A DNA stretch of 64,000 nt from Xanthomonas hortorum pv. pelargonii (GTDB lineage: Bacteria; Pseudomonadota; Gammaproteobacteria; Xanthomonadales; Xanthomonadaceae). The notes under the pieces are model-generated. The model was not told where the DNA came from and ran no database searches. It worked only from the letters and a program-made list of their open reading frames with translations. Below, piece by piece: positions 47,572 to 56,700 of this stretch. The stretch covers positions 186,001 to 250,000 of the forward strand of contig NZ_CP098604.1 in NCBI RefSeq assembly GCF_024499015.1, given 5' to 3'. Within the stretch, counting starts at the first letter, position 1; the number at the start of each line of letters is the position of its first letter. The translations under genes were made by a program, and so were the position numbers.

Positions 47572-50325
47572 ATGAGCACTCCCCGCTACACCCGCCTGTC
47601 CGGCCTGGAGCCGTTGGTCATTACGCCGGACCTGCTGTTCGTCAACGTAGGCGAGCGCACCAATGTCACCGGCAGCGCGCAGTTCCGCAAGCTGATCAAG
47701 GAAGAACGCTACGAAGAAGCGGTGGAGGTGGCGCGCCAGCAGGTCGCCAGCGGCGCGCAGATCCTCGACGTCAACATGGACGAGGGCCTGATCGATTCCG
47801 AAAAAGCGATGACGCGCTTTCTCAACCTGATCATGTCCGAGCCGGATATCGCACGCATTCCGGTGATGGTGGATTCGTCCAAGTGGAGCGTGATCGAAGC
47901 CGGCTTGAAGTGCCTGCAGGGCAAGAGCGTAGTCAACTCGATCTCGCTCAAGGAAGGCGAAGCGCAATTCATCGAACAGGCGCGCAAGGTGCTGCGCTAT
48001 GGCGCAGCCGCAGTGGTGATGGCTTTCGATGAAGTGGGCCAGGCCGACACCTGTGCACGCAAGGTCGAGATCTGCACGCGCGCCTACAAGGTGCTGACCG
48101 AGCAGGTGGGATTTCCGCCGGAAGACATCATCTTTGACCCGAATATCTTTGCCGTCGCCACCGGTATCGAGGAGCACGACAACTACGCGGTGGACTTCAT
48201 CGAAGCCACCCGCGAGATTAAGCGCACGTTGCCGCATTGCCATATTTCCGGTGGCGTTTCCAACGTGTCGTTCTCGTTCCGCGGCAACGAGATGGTGCGC
48301 CAGGCGATCCATTCGGTGTTCCTGTTCCATGCGATCAAGGCCGGCATGGACATGGGCATCGTCAACGCCGGCGGCATGCCGATCTACGACGAGCTGGACC
48401 CGGAGCTGCGCGAGCGCGTGGAGGATGTGATCCTCAACCGCCGCAAGGACGGCACCGAACGCTTGCTGGAAATTGCAGAGCGCTACAAAGGCAGCAAGGG
48501 CGCCGCCAAGGTCGAAGACCTGGCGTGGCGCGAGAAGCCGGTGCGCGCACGCCTGGCGCATGCGCTGGTGCATGGCATCGATGCGTTCGTGGAGACCGAT
48601 ACCGAAGAAGCGCGGCAACAGTCCACACGCCCGCTGGATGTGATCGAAGGCCCGCTGATGGACGGCATGAACGTGGTCGGCGACCTGTTCGGCGCCGGCA
48701 AGATGTTCCTGCCGCAGGTGGTCAAATCCGCACGTGTGATGAAGAAAGCGGTGGCGTATCTGTTGCCGTACATCGAGGCGGAAAAACTGCGCACCGGCGA
48801 TGTCGGCAAGTCCAACGGCAAGATCATCATGGCCACCGTCAAGGGCGATGTGCACGACATCGGCAAGAACATCGTCGGGGTGGTGCTGGCGTGCAACAAC
48901 TTCGACGTGGTGGATCTGGGCGTGATGGTCTCGGCGCAGGTGATCCTGGACCGGGCGCGTGCGGAGAATGCCGATCTGATCGGGCTATCCGGCTTGATCA
49001 CACCGTCGCTGGAAGAAATGTCGCATGTTGCGCGCGAGATGCAGCGACAGGGATTCGAGATTCCGTTGTTGATCGGTGGCGCCACCACCTCGCGCGCGCA
49101 CACCGCACTGAAGATCGACCCGCATTACAAGGCGCCCACCGTGTGGGTGAAGGACGCCTCGCGCGCAGTGGGCGTTGCGCAGTCGCTGATCTCGCGCGAT
49201 CTGCGCCAGGCCTTCGTGGCCGCCAACGATGCCGACTACGCGGAGATCCGCACCCGCCACAGAAATCGCGGCGATGCAAAACGCCTGGTCTCGCTGGAAA
49301 AGGCACGCGCACAGCGTTTCGATGGCGATTGGGACAACTATGTGCCGCCTACCCCGCGTCAGCCGGGCGTGCATGTGTTCGACGACTATCCGCTGCAGGA
49401 GTTGATCGAGCTGATCGACTGGACCCCGTTCTTCCAGGCCTGGGAACTGGCCGGCAAGTTCCCGGCAATTCTCAGCGATGAAGTGGTCGGTCCGCAGGCC
49501 AACGAGTTGTATCGCGATGCACGCAAGATGCTGCGCACGATCGTCGCCGAGAAGTGGCTGACCGCGAAGGCCGTGTTCGGGCTGTGGCCGGCGAATAGTG
49601 TGGGCGATGATGTTGTGTTGCTCACCGAGCCTGCGGAATCGGGAATCGGGAATCGGGAATCGCAAAGCGATCCATCGGCGCCTGACCATTCCCGATTCTC
49701 CATTCCCCATTCCCTGCACTTCCTGCGCCAGCAGGTCGACAAACCCGCCGACCGCCCCGACTTCTGTCTGGCCGATTTCATCGCACCCAAGAGCAGCGGC
49801 AAGCAGGACTGGATCGGTGCGTTCGCGGTGACTGCCGGCATTGGTATCGACCCGTATGTGGCCCGTTTCGAAGCGGCGCACGACGACTACAACGCGATCC
49901 TGCTCAAGGCCTTGGCCGACCGTCTGGCCGAAGCGCTCGCCGAGCGTTTGCATCAGCGTGTGCGTACCGAGTTCTGGGGGTACATCGAAGACGAGGGCTT
50001 GGACAACGAGGCACTGATCGCCGAGCGCTATCGCGGCATCCGTCCTGCACCCGGCTACCCTGCATGCCCGGAACATAGCGAAAAACGCACCTTGTTCGAT
50101 CTGCTCGACGCCGAGCGCAACACCACGATGACGCTGACCGAAAGTTTCGCAATGCTGCCTACCGCGGCGGTCTCGGGTTATTACTTCAGCCACCCGAAAA
50201 GCCAGTACTTCGTGGTCGGGCGAGTGGGCAAGGAACAGGTTGCCGATTACGCCAAACGCAAGGGCATCACACTTGCGCTGGCCGAACGCTGGTTGGCATC
50301 GAATCTGGATTACGACCCGGAGTGA
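47572..50325 (+). CDS. metH: Methionine synthase, folate/cobalamin/activation half (split MetH C-terminal protein)
   Basis: The 917 residues cover the rest of MetH. The methyltetrahydrofolate (pterin) domain opens with [18 protein letters not shown] near residue 25 and includes [14 protein letters not shown] near 230. The cobalamin domain has the His ligand motif [12 protein letters not shown] near 423-434. The AdoMet-binding activation domain (residues ~570-917) includes [15 protein letters not shown] near 820. It transfers methyl from methyl-THF to B12 to homocysteine held by the partner protein. Residues ~689-715 are encoded by a GGGATT-type repeat inserted in frame, between WPANSVGDD and [11 protein letters not shown]. 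Confidence 0.94.
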   Translation: MSTPRYTRLSGLEPLVITPDLLFVNVGERTNVTGSAQFRKLIKEERYEEAVEVARQQVASGAQILDVNMDEGLIDSEKAMTRFLNLIMSEPDIARIPVMVDSSKWSVIEAGLKCLQGKSVVNSISLKEGEAQFIEQARKVLRYGAAAVVMAFDEVGQADTCARKVEICTRAYKVLTEQVGFPPEDIIFDPNIFAVATGIEEHDNYAVDFIEATREIKRTLPHCHISGGVSNVSFSFRGNEMVRQAIHSVFLFHAIKAGMDMGIVNAGGMPIYDELDPELRERVEDVILNRRKDGTERLLEIAERYKGSKGAAKVEDLAWREKPVRARLAHALVHGIDAFVETDTEEARQQSTRPLDVIEGPLMDGMNVVGDLFGAGKMFLPQVVKSARVMKKAVAYLLPYIEAEKLRTGDVGKSNGKIIMATVKGDVHDIGKNIVGVVLACNNFDVVDLGVMVSAQVILDRARAENADLIGLSGLITPSLEEMSHVAREMQRQGFEIPLLIGGATTSRAHTALKIDPHYKAPTVWVKDASRAVGVAQSLISRDLRQAFVAANDADYAEIRTRHRNRGDAKRLVSLEKARAQRFDGDWDNYVPPTPRQPGVHVFDDYPLQELIELIDWTPFFQAWELAGKFPAILSDEVVGPQANELYRDARKMLRTIVAEKWLTAKAVFGLWPANSVGDDVVLLTEPAESGIGNRESQSDPSAPDHSRFSIPHSLHFLRQQVDKPADRPDFCLADFIAPKSSGKQDWIGAFAVTAGIGIDPYVARFEAAHDDYNAILLKALADRLAEALAERLHQRVRTEFWGYIEDEGLDNEALIAERYRGIRPAPGYPACPEHSEKRTLFDLLDAERNTTMTLTESFAMLPTAAVSGYYFSHPKSQYFVVGRVGKEQVADYAKRKGITLALAERWLASNLDYDPE
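49635..49713. repeat. GGGAATC inverted-repeat element inside the metH coding region
   Basis: Three GGAATCG units at 49635-49662 face CATTCCCGATTC/CATTCCC units at 49687-49713. The element is read in frame as a ~26-residue peptide ([24 protein letters not shown]) within the activation domain. Confidence 0.85.
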
Positions 50326-50374
50326 TGGCAGCTGATCTGCCGCCTGGATGCTCTGCCGCCTGGCTGCAGGGCCC

Positions 50375-50472
50375 TTGCCCGCCCACCGTCGCGGGACACG
50401 CCGCAAGTACGTCCGTGTAGGCTCTTACGCGGCATCCATGCCGCGTAAGGTCCCGCGACGGTGGGCCGGCAA
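50375..50472 (-). repeat. Structured intergenic element, copy A (minus orientation)
   Basis: A long outer stem (50375-50397 with 50450-50472, 22 of 23 pairs) encloses an inner 12-bp hairpin (50424-50449) and a 26-base linker (50398-50423). The linker, read on the minus strand, begins AGCCTACACGGACG and ends GGCGT. It is the same architecture as copy B in the opposite sense. It lies in the 430-bp gap between metH and the AGE isomerase gene, where I see no genuine ORF. Confidence 0.88.
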
Positions 50473-50530
50473 AGACCAGTCGAGATGGTCGGTGAGCATG
50501 GCTTTCAACAAAGCAATCAGCAAACTTTCT

Positions 50531-50639
50531 GGTGCGGTGTCCTCACCGCTTGCGGGACCGTGTGGCGGCATGGATGCCGCCACCGAGCCTCCACGGACGG
50601 ATTCACGGCGTGTCCCGCAAGCGGTGAGGGCACCGCGCC
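50531..50639 (+). repeat. Structured intergenic element, copy B (plus orientation)
   Basis: The outer stem is 28 bp (50531-50558 with 50612-50639, two G-T pairs). A 10-bp inner hairpin lies at 50562-50583 (GTGGCGGCAT, GG loop). A linker at 50584-50611 includes AGCCTCCACGGACGGATT and ends GGCGT. Stem sequences differ from copy A yet remain fully paired, while the linker is conserved. Confidence 0.9.
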
Positions 50640-50755
50640 CTCGACCGACCAGGCTTCTAACCTCAGCGTCTGACTGCATCTAAACGAAGACCGAGTCGAT
50701 ATCTCGACGTCTTGAAGTCATTGAACGGTCGGCACACCTCACCGACCGTGTCGCA

Positions 50756-51961
50756 TCACGCAGCCGGCCGCAACACGTTCAAGACTTCATAGCACGCACC
50801 CATGGTGTGGTAATCGGTCTTGCCGGCTGGACTCTTCTCATCGCTGTACTTGCGATTGTCCGCGTCCAGAATGCGATACCAGGCGCCATAGCGATGGTCG
50901 ATCATGTGCTTCCAGGAATAGTCCCAGAGCTTGTCGTACCACTGCCAATAACGCGCTTCGCCGCTGCGCTGCGCCAGCAACGCCGCGGCCGCCAGCGACT
51001 CGGCCTGCACCCAGAAATACTTGTCGTCGTCGCAGACCTTGCCATCGGGGTCGAAGCCGTAATACAGCCCGCCACGCTGCGCATCCCATGAGCGCTCTAC
51101 GGCCACATCGAACAGATGTTGTGCGGTCGGCAACAACCAATCGGTCGGCGCGTAACGATCCAGCAGCATCAACAGCTTGGCCCACTCGGTCTGGTGACCC
51201 GGCTGAAAGCCCCAGGGGCGGAACAGGTGCTTGGGATTGTCGCGGTTGTAGTCCCAGTCGATGTTCCACTGCAGATCGTAATGTTCCCAGACCAGGCCGT
51301 CGGCCTTGGCAGCCTGACGCCGGGTCATGGTGTCGGCCAGCGACAGTGCGCGGTCCAGATAGCGTTGCTCGCCACTGGCTTCGTACGCGGCAATCATCGC
51401 CTCGCACATATGCATATTGGCGTTCTGGCCGCGGTAGCTGGTGAAGTTGAACTGCGCATCGGCTTCGTCGCGATACAGCCCGAATTCCGGCTCCCAGAAA
51501 TGGTTTTCCAGCAACTGCCAGGTTTCGTCCATCCACGCGCGCGCCTCCTCGATACCGGCCTTCAGGCCGCACGAATACGCCAGCAGCACGAACGCCACGC
51601 CGTAGCAGTGATTCATGTCATCTTCGACCACGCCATCGCGCAAGGTCCACGCATAGCCGCCGGTGGCCGCATTGCGATGCACGTTGCGCAGATAATCCAG
51701 GCCGTGACGTACCGCCTCCAGATACTGCGCATCGCCGAATTCGCGATACGCCATCGCGTAGTTGAAGACAAAGCGCGTGCTGCTGACCAGATGCCGATGC
51801 CCGGCGTCGTAGATCGCACCATCGTCGCGGAAATACTGGAAAAACCCGCCCGCCGGATCGATCGCGCGCGGGTGGTAGAACGCCATGGTGTCGGCAATAT
51901 GCTGACGCAGCACATCGGCCGAGCGGAAATCGGGTGCGGGGGTCGCAGGCAAACGGCTCAT
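50756..51961 (-). CDS. AGE-family sugar isomerase/epimerase (probable D-mannose isomerase)
   Basis: A 401-residue (alpha/alpha)6-barrel enzyme of the N-acylglucosamine 2-epimerase family. Conserved segments include FFQYFRDDGAIYDAGHRHLVS near residues 40-60 (Arg/His of the active site), RPWGFQPGHQTEWAKLLMLL near 247-266 with a catalytic His, and FWVQAESLAAAALL near 320. The last is typical of mannose/glucose isomerases rather than GlcNAc epimerases. The downstream position in an operon with a PfkB kinase and sugar transporter supports mannose to fructose conversion. It overlaps the kinase gene by four bases. Confidence 0.82.
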   Translation of the reverse strand: MSRLPATPAPDFRSADVLRQHIADTMAFYHPRAIDPAGGFFQYFRDDGAIYDAGHRHLVSSTRFVFNYAMAYREFGDAQYLEAVRHGLDYLRNVHRNAATGGYAWTLRDGVVEDDMNHCYGVAFVLLAYSCGLKAGIEEARAWMDETWQLLENHFWEPEFGLYRDEADAQFNFTSYRGQNANMHMCEAMIAAYEASGEQRYLDRALSLADTMTRRQAAKADGLVWEHYDLQWNIDWDYNRDNPKHLFRPWGFQPGHQTEWAKLLMLLDRYAPTDWLLPTAQHLFDVAVERSWDAQRGGLYYGFDPDGKVCDDDKYFWVQAESLAAAALLAQRSGEARYWQWYDKLWDYSWKHMIDHRYGAWYRILDADNRKYSDEKSPAGKTDYHTMGACYEVLNVLRPAA

Positions 51962-52944
51962 GATTGTTCCTGGATCAAAGAATGGACTTCATCGACGCTC
52001 GGCATCGCGGCGAACGCGCCTTTGCGCGTTACCGCCAGCGCACCGACCGCCGCGGCAAAACGGATCACCTCGGTGATCGCGGCCGCATCGCCACACAGCT
52101 GCTCCAGCGTGGACGCACGCGCCGCCAGCTGAAAGAGCAGCCCACCGACGAACGCATCGCCAGCCGCGGTGCTGTCGCGCACCTGCACATGGAACGCCGG
52201 CACCTGGCCGGAATCGGTGCGTGTCTGCCAATGCACCGGCCCGCCACTATCGGTCACCAGCAACCAGCTGGCCTGGCCCTGCCACAGCTTCTGGGTGACC
52301 GTGCTGGCATCGCCATCGAGCGTGCCGGCCAGGTAATCGAGTTCTTCGCGCGAGAGCTTGACCACATCGGCCAACGCCAACGCCTCCCACAGCAACGCTG
52401 CCGGGTCTACATCCTGCGGCCACAACATCGGGCGCAGATTGAGATCCAGGCTGACGATGGCGCCATCGGCGCGCGCGCGGCGCATGCCATCGAGTGTGCA
52501 CTGCGCAATCGCAGGCTCGGTCATGCTGTTGGAGCACACATGCAGCACGGCGGCTTGCTTGAAACCGTCGGCAGCGAAGTGCTCCGGACGGAACAACAGA
52601 TCCGCTGCAGGCGGACGATAGAAACTGAAACTGCGCTCGCCGGCTTCATCCAGTGCCACGAAGGCCAGCGCAGTCTTGGCTTGATCGGTGCGCACGATGC
52701 CATCGGTGGCGACGCCGGCCTGCTGCAGACTCTGCAGCAGAAAATCGCCGAACATATCGCGCCCCAGCATGCCGATAAAATGCGCCGCACCGCCCAGCCG
52801 CGCCACCGCAACGGCGACGTTGGCCGGCGCACCACCAGCGTATTGCGCAAACGTGCGCGCCTCATCGGCACCAGCCGGCGGCAACGCCAGCATGTCGATC
52901 AAGGCCTCGCCGAAACAGACCACCTGGTTCTTCGCAGCACTCAT
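51958..52944 (-). CDS. PfkB-family carbohydrate kinase (probable fructokinase)
   Basis: A 328-residue ribokinase-fold enzyme. The N-terminal signature is VCFGEALIDMLALP, followed by YAGGAPANVAVAVARLGG near residue 39-56. The C-terminal catalytic motif DSTAAGDAFVGGLLFQL lies near 264-280, with its base Asp in AGDAF. The context of isomerase plus transporter suggests fructose 6-phosphorylation. Four-base overlaps with both neighbours (isomerase downstream, transporter upstream) show tight coupling. Confidence 0.85.
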   Translation of the reverse strand: MSAAKNQVVCFGEALIDMLALPPAGADEARTFAQYAGGAPANVAVAVARLGGAAHFIGMLGRDMFGDFLLQSLQQAGVATDGIVRTDQAKTALAFVALDEAGERSFSFYRPPAADLLFRPEHFAADGFKQAAVLHVCSNSMTEPAIAQCTLDGMRRARADGAIVSLDLNLRPMLWPQDVDPAALLWEALALADVVKLSREELDYLAGTLDGDASTVTQKLWQGQASWLLVTDSGGPVHWQTRTDSGQVPAFHVQVRDSTAAGDAFVGGLLFQLAARASTLEQLCGDAAAITEVIRFAAAVGALAVTRKGAFAAMPSVDEVHSLIQEQS

Positions 52945-54251
52945 GCGCGCGCCTCCGCCAGTGCGCCGCGCAGACGCGAGCCCCAGATGCCGTAAAACAC
53001 GATGTACAGGTAGCACACCAGCGGCAGCACGAACGACTCATGCAAGCCGATGCTGTCGGCCAGCAGACCTTGCAGATACGGCACGATGGCGCCGCCGACA
53101 ATGGCCATGATCAACAGGCTCGATGCGCGGCCGGTCAATGGACCAAGACGCTCGATGCCCAGCGTAAAGATGGTCGGGAACATGATCGAATTGAACAAGC
53201 CGATCGCCACCAATGCATACACCGCCAGCATGCCGCCGCTGGCCATGGTCAGGCCCAGCAGCAGTGCATTGATTGCAGCGAACACCGACAACAACACACG
53301 CGGCGACAACTTGGCCAGCAAGGCCGAACCGATGAAGCGGCCGATCATCGCCAGCGTCCAGTACGCCGACACGTAGTTGGTCGCCTCACGCTCGGTGAAA
53401 CCACCGATCTGCGGCAACGAGAAGTAGTTGACCATCAGGCTGCCGATCGCCACTTCCGCGCCGACATAGAAAAAGATCGCCAGCACACCGAAGCGCACAT
53501 GCGGGTGACGCAAGGCATCCAGCAGCGAATGCTTGCTCTCGTCCTTCTGCGCGCCCGCATCGGTCAGTGCCGGCAGACGGAACAGAAACACGAAGATCGC
53601 CAGCAGAAACAGCACAATGCCAAGGCCGATGTAAGGCCCCTGCACCGCCTGCGCTTCCTGCACGCGATAGGCCAGCTGCTCGGCTTCCGGCAGCACCTTG
53701 AGCCGGTCGCCGCTCATCACGGTGTTGGACAGGATCAGCCAGCCGCCGAAAAGCGGCGCGATTGCGGTGCCCAACGAATTGAGCGCCTGCGCCAGGGTCA
53801 AACGGCTGGACGCACTACGCTCCGGACCCAGCAACGCCACATACGGATTGGCCGCCACCTGCAAGATGGTGATGCCGGTGGCAAGCACGAACAGCGCGCC
53901 GAGAAATGCGCCATAGACGCGCAGTTCCGCCGCAGGCCAGAAGCCCAATGCACCGACCGCAGCAACCGCCAGACCGGCAACGATGCCTTGCTTGTAGCCG
54001 AGCCTGGCCACCAGCCAACCGGCCGGCAGCGACATCAGGAAATACGCGCCGAAGAAGGTGAACTGCACCAGCATCGCCTGCGCGAAGTTGAGTTCGAACA
54101 CCGCTTTCAGATGCGGAATCAGAATGTCGTTGAGGCAGGTAAGAAAGCCCCACATGAAAAAGATCGTGGTGACGACCGACAACGCTACGCCGTTGTTGAC
54201 CGGCGCCTTGTTGCCGCTTGGCACAGTGGATTGCGTGGAAAGGGAAACCAT
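52941..54251 (-). CDS. FHS-family sugar/H+ symporter (MFS)
   Basis: A 436-residue transporter with about 12 hydrophobic helices. The N-terminal FFMWGFLTCLNDILIPHLK near residue 33 and LVQFTFFGAYFLMSLPAGW near 62 match FucP/GluP-like FHS members. It should import a hexose using the proton gradient; operon context favours mannose or fructose. It lies 13 bp after the LacI gene, making it the second gene of the operon. Confidence 0.88.
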   Translation of the reverse strand: MVSLSTQSTVPSGNKAPVNNGVALSVVTTIFFMWGFLTCLNDILIPHLKAVFELNFAQAMLVQFTFFGAYFLMSLPAGWLVARLGYKQGIVAGLAVAAVGALGFWPAAELRVYGAFLGALFVLATGITILQVAANPYVALLGPERSASSRLTLAQALNSLGTAIAPLFGGWLILSNTVMSGDRLKVLPEAEQLAYRVQEAQAVQGPYIGLGIVLFLLAIFVFLFRLPALTDAGAQKDESKHSLLDALRHPHVRFGVLAIFFYVGAEVAIGSLMVNYFSLPQIGGFTEREATNYVSAYWTLAMIGRFIGSALLAKLSPRVLLSVFAAINALLLGLTMASGGMLAVYALVAIGLFNSIMFPTIFTLGIERLGPLTGRASSLLIMAIVGGAIVPYLQGLLADSIGLHESFVLPLVCYLYIVFYGIWGSRLRGALAEARA

Positions 54252-54264
54252 AGGAATTGCCTGG

Positions 54265-55395
54265 TCAGCGGCCTGAGGCCTTGGTGGGGGAATGCGCGGG
54301 GGAATCGCTTGGGGGATGACGCGTTAGCATGGATGGCGAGCAGGCGCTGCTCGCGCGGATGTTCAATGCGACTGCGGCCGTCAAGCGCTGCGATGCGCGC
54401 TCCGGGCTGCCAATACGTTGCAGCACCAGCTGCGCGGCTTGCCTGCCGCGCGCACGCGGATCTGCGGCCAACGTAGTCAATGCCGGTGTAAACAAGGCGG
54501 CTTCGGCGATGTCGTCGAAGCCGGTCACTGCAAAATCGCGGCCCGGCACGATGCCGTGCATCGCCAGCGCGGCCATCAAGCCCAGCGCAACGCTGTCGTT
54601 GTAGCAAACCGCAGCGGTTGCAGCGTGGTCGGCGCCATCGAGCATGCGCGCGCCGCACAGCGCAGCGTCCTGACGATTCGGTGCGGATTCTACGTAGTGC
54701 ACGGTAAAGCCAGCATTCGTCATCGCGCGGGTGTAGCCGGCGCGGCGCTGGCGGCAGGAACTGGATTCGGCATGGCCACCGAAAAACACGATGCGCCGAT
54801 GGCCCTGCGCGATCAGATGTTCGCAGGCCAGAAACGCACCCTGTTCGTTATCCAGCGCCAGCAGATCCCACTGCGCGCCCTCCACTTCGCGGTTGAACAA
54901 CACCACGTTGTGCTGGCGCCCCAGCACCTGGGTCAGTGCCTGGGCCTGGCTGCCTTCGGCCGGCGACAGGATGATGCCGGCGGGCGTGTGCTCCATCAGC
55001 GAGGTCAGCACCGCCTGCTGGCGCTGCGTGGATTCGCCGGTGCTGCCGAGCAGGGTGACGTAGCCGGCGGCACCCAAGGCCTCATCCACGCCTGCAGCGA
55101 ACTCGGCGAAGAATGGATTGGACAGATCGTTGATGACCAGCGCAATGCTGGATGAGGTGCGGCAGCGCAGATTGGCGGCGGCACGGTTGTAGACGTAGTT
55201 TTGCCGATCCAGCTCGGCCTCCACGCGTGCGCGCGTCGTCGCATGCACCAGCGGGCTGCCGCGCAACACCAAAGACACGGTCGCGCGCGATACGCCGATG
55301 GCATTGGCGATATCGCGCAACGTCACTGCACCGCGTCGAATACGGCGCGCATCGTCGTCATCCGGGGCGGCCGGCATTGGCTTGGCACGCCTCAT
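54265..55395 (-). CDS. LacI-family transcriptional regulator of the sugar operon
   Basis: A 376-residue regulator. The helix-turn-helix and hinge are VTLRDIANAIGVSRATVSLV near residues 24-43. A periplasmic-binding-protein-like sensor domain follows, with IALVINDLSNPFFAEFAAGV near 88-107 and DFAVTGFDDIAEAALFTPAL near 311-330. The N-terminus has a short Asp/Arg-rich extension. A perfect 16-bp palindrome lies 45 bp upstream of its start, so it probably represses its own operon (regulator, transporter, kinase, isomerase) until sugar binds. Confidence 0.9.
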   Translation of the reverse strand: MRRAKPMPAAPDDDDARRIRRGAVTLRDIANAIGVSRATVSLVLRGSPLVHATTRARVEAELDRQNYVYNRAAANLRCRTSSSIALVINDLSNPFFAEFAAGVDEALGAAGYVTLLGSTGESTQRQQAVLTSLMEHTPAGIILSPAEGSQAQALTQVLGRQHNVVLFNREVEGAQWDLLALDNEQGAFLACEHLIAQGHRRIVFFGGHAESSSCRQRRAGYTRAMTNAGFTVHYVESAPNRQDAALCGARMLDGADHAATAAVCYNDSVALGLMAALAMHGIVPGRDFAVTGFDDIAEAALFTPALTTLAADPRARGRQAAQLVLQRIGSPERASQRLTAAVALNIRASSACSPSMLTRHPPSDSPAHSPTKASGR

Positions 55396-55440
55396 GTAGC
55401 CGGCTTTGCAGTGGAAGAAATGCGCATGTATCTGGCGTTG

Positions 55441-55456
55441 ATTGGATCGATCCAAT
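55441..55456. promoter_or_regulatory. LacI-type operator palindrome
   Basis: A perfect 16-bp palindrome, ATTGGATCGATCCAAT, with the central CG step typical of LacI-family operators. It lies 46-61 bp before the regulator's start codon, where it would cover the operon promoter. Confidence 0.78.
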
Positions 55457-55614
55457 TAGGCCTTTTCCGGCCAATCAATGCATGCGGCAGTGCAGCATAG
55501 TTAGTTCGTGCGGGCTGGACTGGCGGGCATCGTGTTACCTAAGCTGCAAGCCCTGTGCCTGGCTTTCGCGGCAATTCGGCGGGCACGGCCTGGCCGTCGC
55601 CCCACAAACCTCCA

Positions 55615-56376
55615 TCACTGAAACGCGATCGACAAGCCGATCCCGCCCTGCCAATCCGGGCTCTCCGAGGTCAGCCCGCGCAGCACCGATACATCCAGTT
55701 GCATCGCATGCGGCAGCTGCCAGGCGCCGCCGGCACCAGCCACGCGCGAATGCTCGCTGCCGGTGTCGAAGCCCGCTTCCACATAGCTGCTGAAGCGCTC
55801 GCCGGAAAAGAACGTGTAGTTGGGCGAGAAGGTCCAGGTGTGACCGTCGTTATCGCGCGCATAGTTGACGTACAGCGCCAGCGCGCGCTCCTGCGCCAGA
55901 TCCCACGACGCGGTCACGCCCAGCTCGCGTGCGTAGCCATCGCTGAAATCAGGACTGCCGGTCGGCACGCTGTAGCTGCCGAGCGCGGCCCAATGAAAGC
56001 TGTCCGAACGCGACGGCAGTGCCACCTTCAAACCGATATGGCTGTCGCCACCGCCATGCACGCGCGCGCCACCGCCGTGCTGCCAGTTGTAACTGTCGCT
56101 GCCAAGCTGCAGCTCCACGTTCTGCAGCAGCCCCAGACGCAGCACCGTATCGGCGGTGTACTGCGTGGTCCGCTGCCCATCGGCGCGGTCGGTGCTGGCA
56201 TCCGGCAAGCCCTGCTCCCAGGCAAACGCACCCGGCTGCAGCGTTTCGGCAGCGAACGGAATTCCGGGGCGATCGAATGCCGGCGCCTCGTCTGCCTGTG
56301 CGGCTGCCTGCTGACTAAGCGCGCAGAGCACGAGTCCCAATAATCCAACCGACACAGCGTTGCGACGCGGACGCAT
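55615..56376 (-). CDS. Exported beta-barrel-like protein (MetA-pathway/phenol-transporter-like)
   Basis: A 253-residue protein with a signal peptide ending SQQAAAQA. The mature part has alternating beta strands and ends LSIAFQ, an aromatic-flanked terminus suited to an outer-membrane barrel. Segments such as FHWAALGSYSVPTGSPDFSD around residue 130-150 and YARELGVTASWDL are like the phenol MetA-deg family of putative transporters. The substrate is unknown. The ATG at 56376 directly precedes a classic signal sequence; longer starts lack one. Confidence 0.68.
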   Translation of the reverse strand: MRPRRNAVSVGLLGLVLCALSQQAAAQADEAPAFDRPGIPFAAETLQPGAFAWEQGLPDASTDRADGQRTTQYTADTVLRLGLLQNVELQLGSDSYNWQHGGGARVHGGGDSHIGLKVALPSRSDSFHWAALGSYSVPTGSPDFSDGYARELGVTASWDLAQERALALYVNYARDNDGHTWTFSPNYTFFSGERFSSYVEAGFDTGSEHSRVAGAGGAWQLPHAMQLDVSVLRGLTSESPDWQGGIGLSIAFQ

Positions 56377-56700
56377 GCACGGAACATGGCGCACGGCTGA
56401 GCGCACTGATGCATCGGCACACGATGGCAGGGAATTCGAAGACATGGACATACACGACACCATCGGCAGGAAGTGAGCTGCGACGCCGCGGACACCATGC
56501 CCGCATACGTCGACCAACAACGCCGCGCATGGTGCCGCGCGTGCCGTGACCGGCTTGTGTATCGCCAGTCGCGCGTTTGCTGCACCGCTCAACACGCATG
56601 CGGGCAAGCAGGGATCCAGCTGCGCAACGCCAAGGCATGCGCCAAAATACATGGGCACCCATCAGGTGCCCACGTAACAACAAAAGCGTGTCGTGCAGCG
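56377..56700. other. 324-bp gap with one hairpin, otherwise no feature
   Basis: At 56652-56672 an 8-bp hairpin (TGGGCACC-CATCA-GGTGCCCA) is followed on the minus strand by ATGTATTTTGG. It is placed to terminate the DUF2058 gene, which ends at 56701. Upstream of the exported-protein gene I see no clear promoter and no small gene. Confidence 0.5.

Noticed and set aside
46272..50325. Sequencing frameshift splitting metH
   Set aside because: The halves are separated by 154 bp of non-homologous spacer with its own repeat, and the break is at a domain boundary; a single error cannot join them.
50348..50683. 111-codon open frame downstream of metH
   Set aside because: It merely translates the two structured repeat copies; the protein has no family features.
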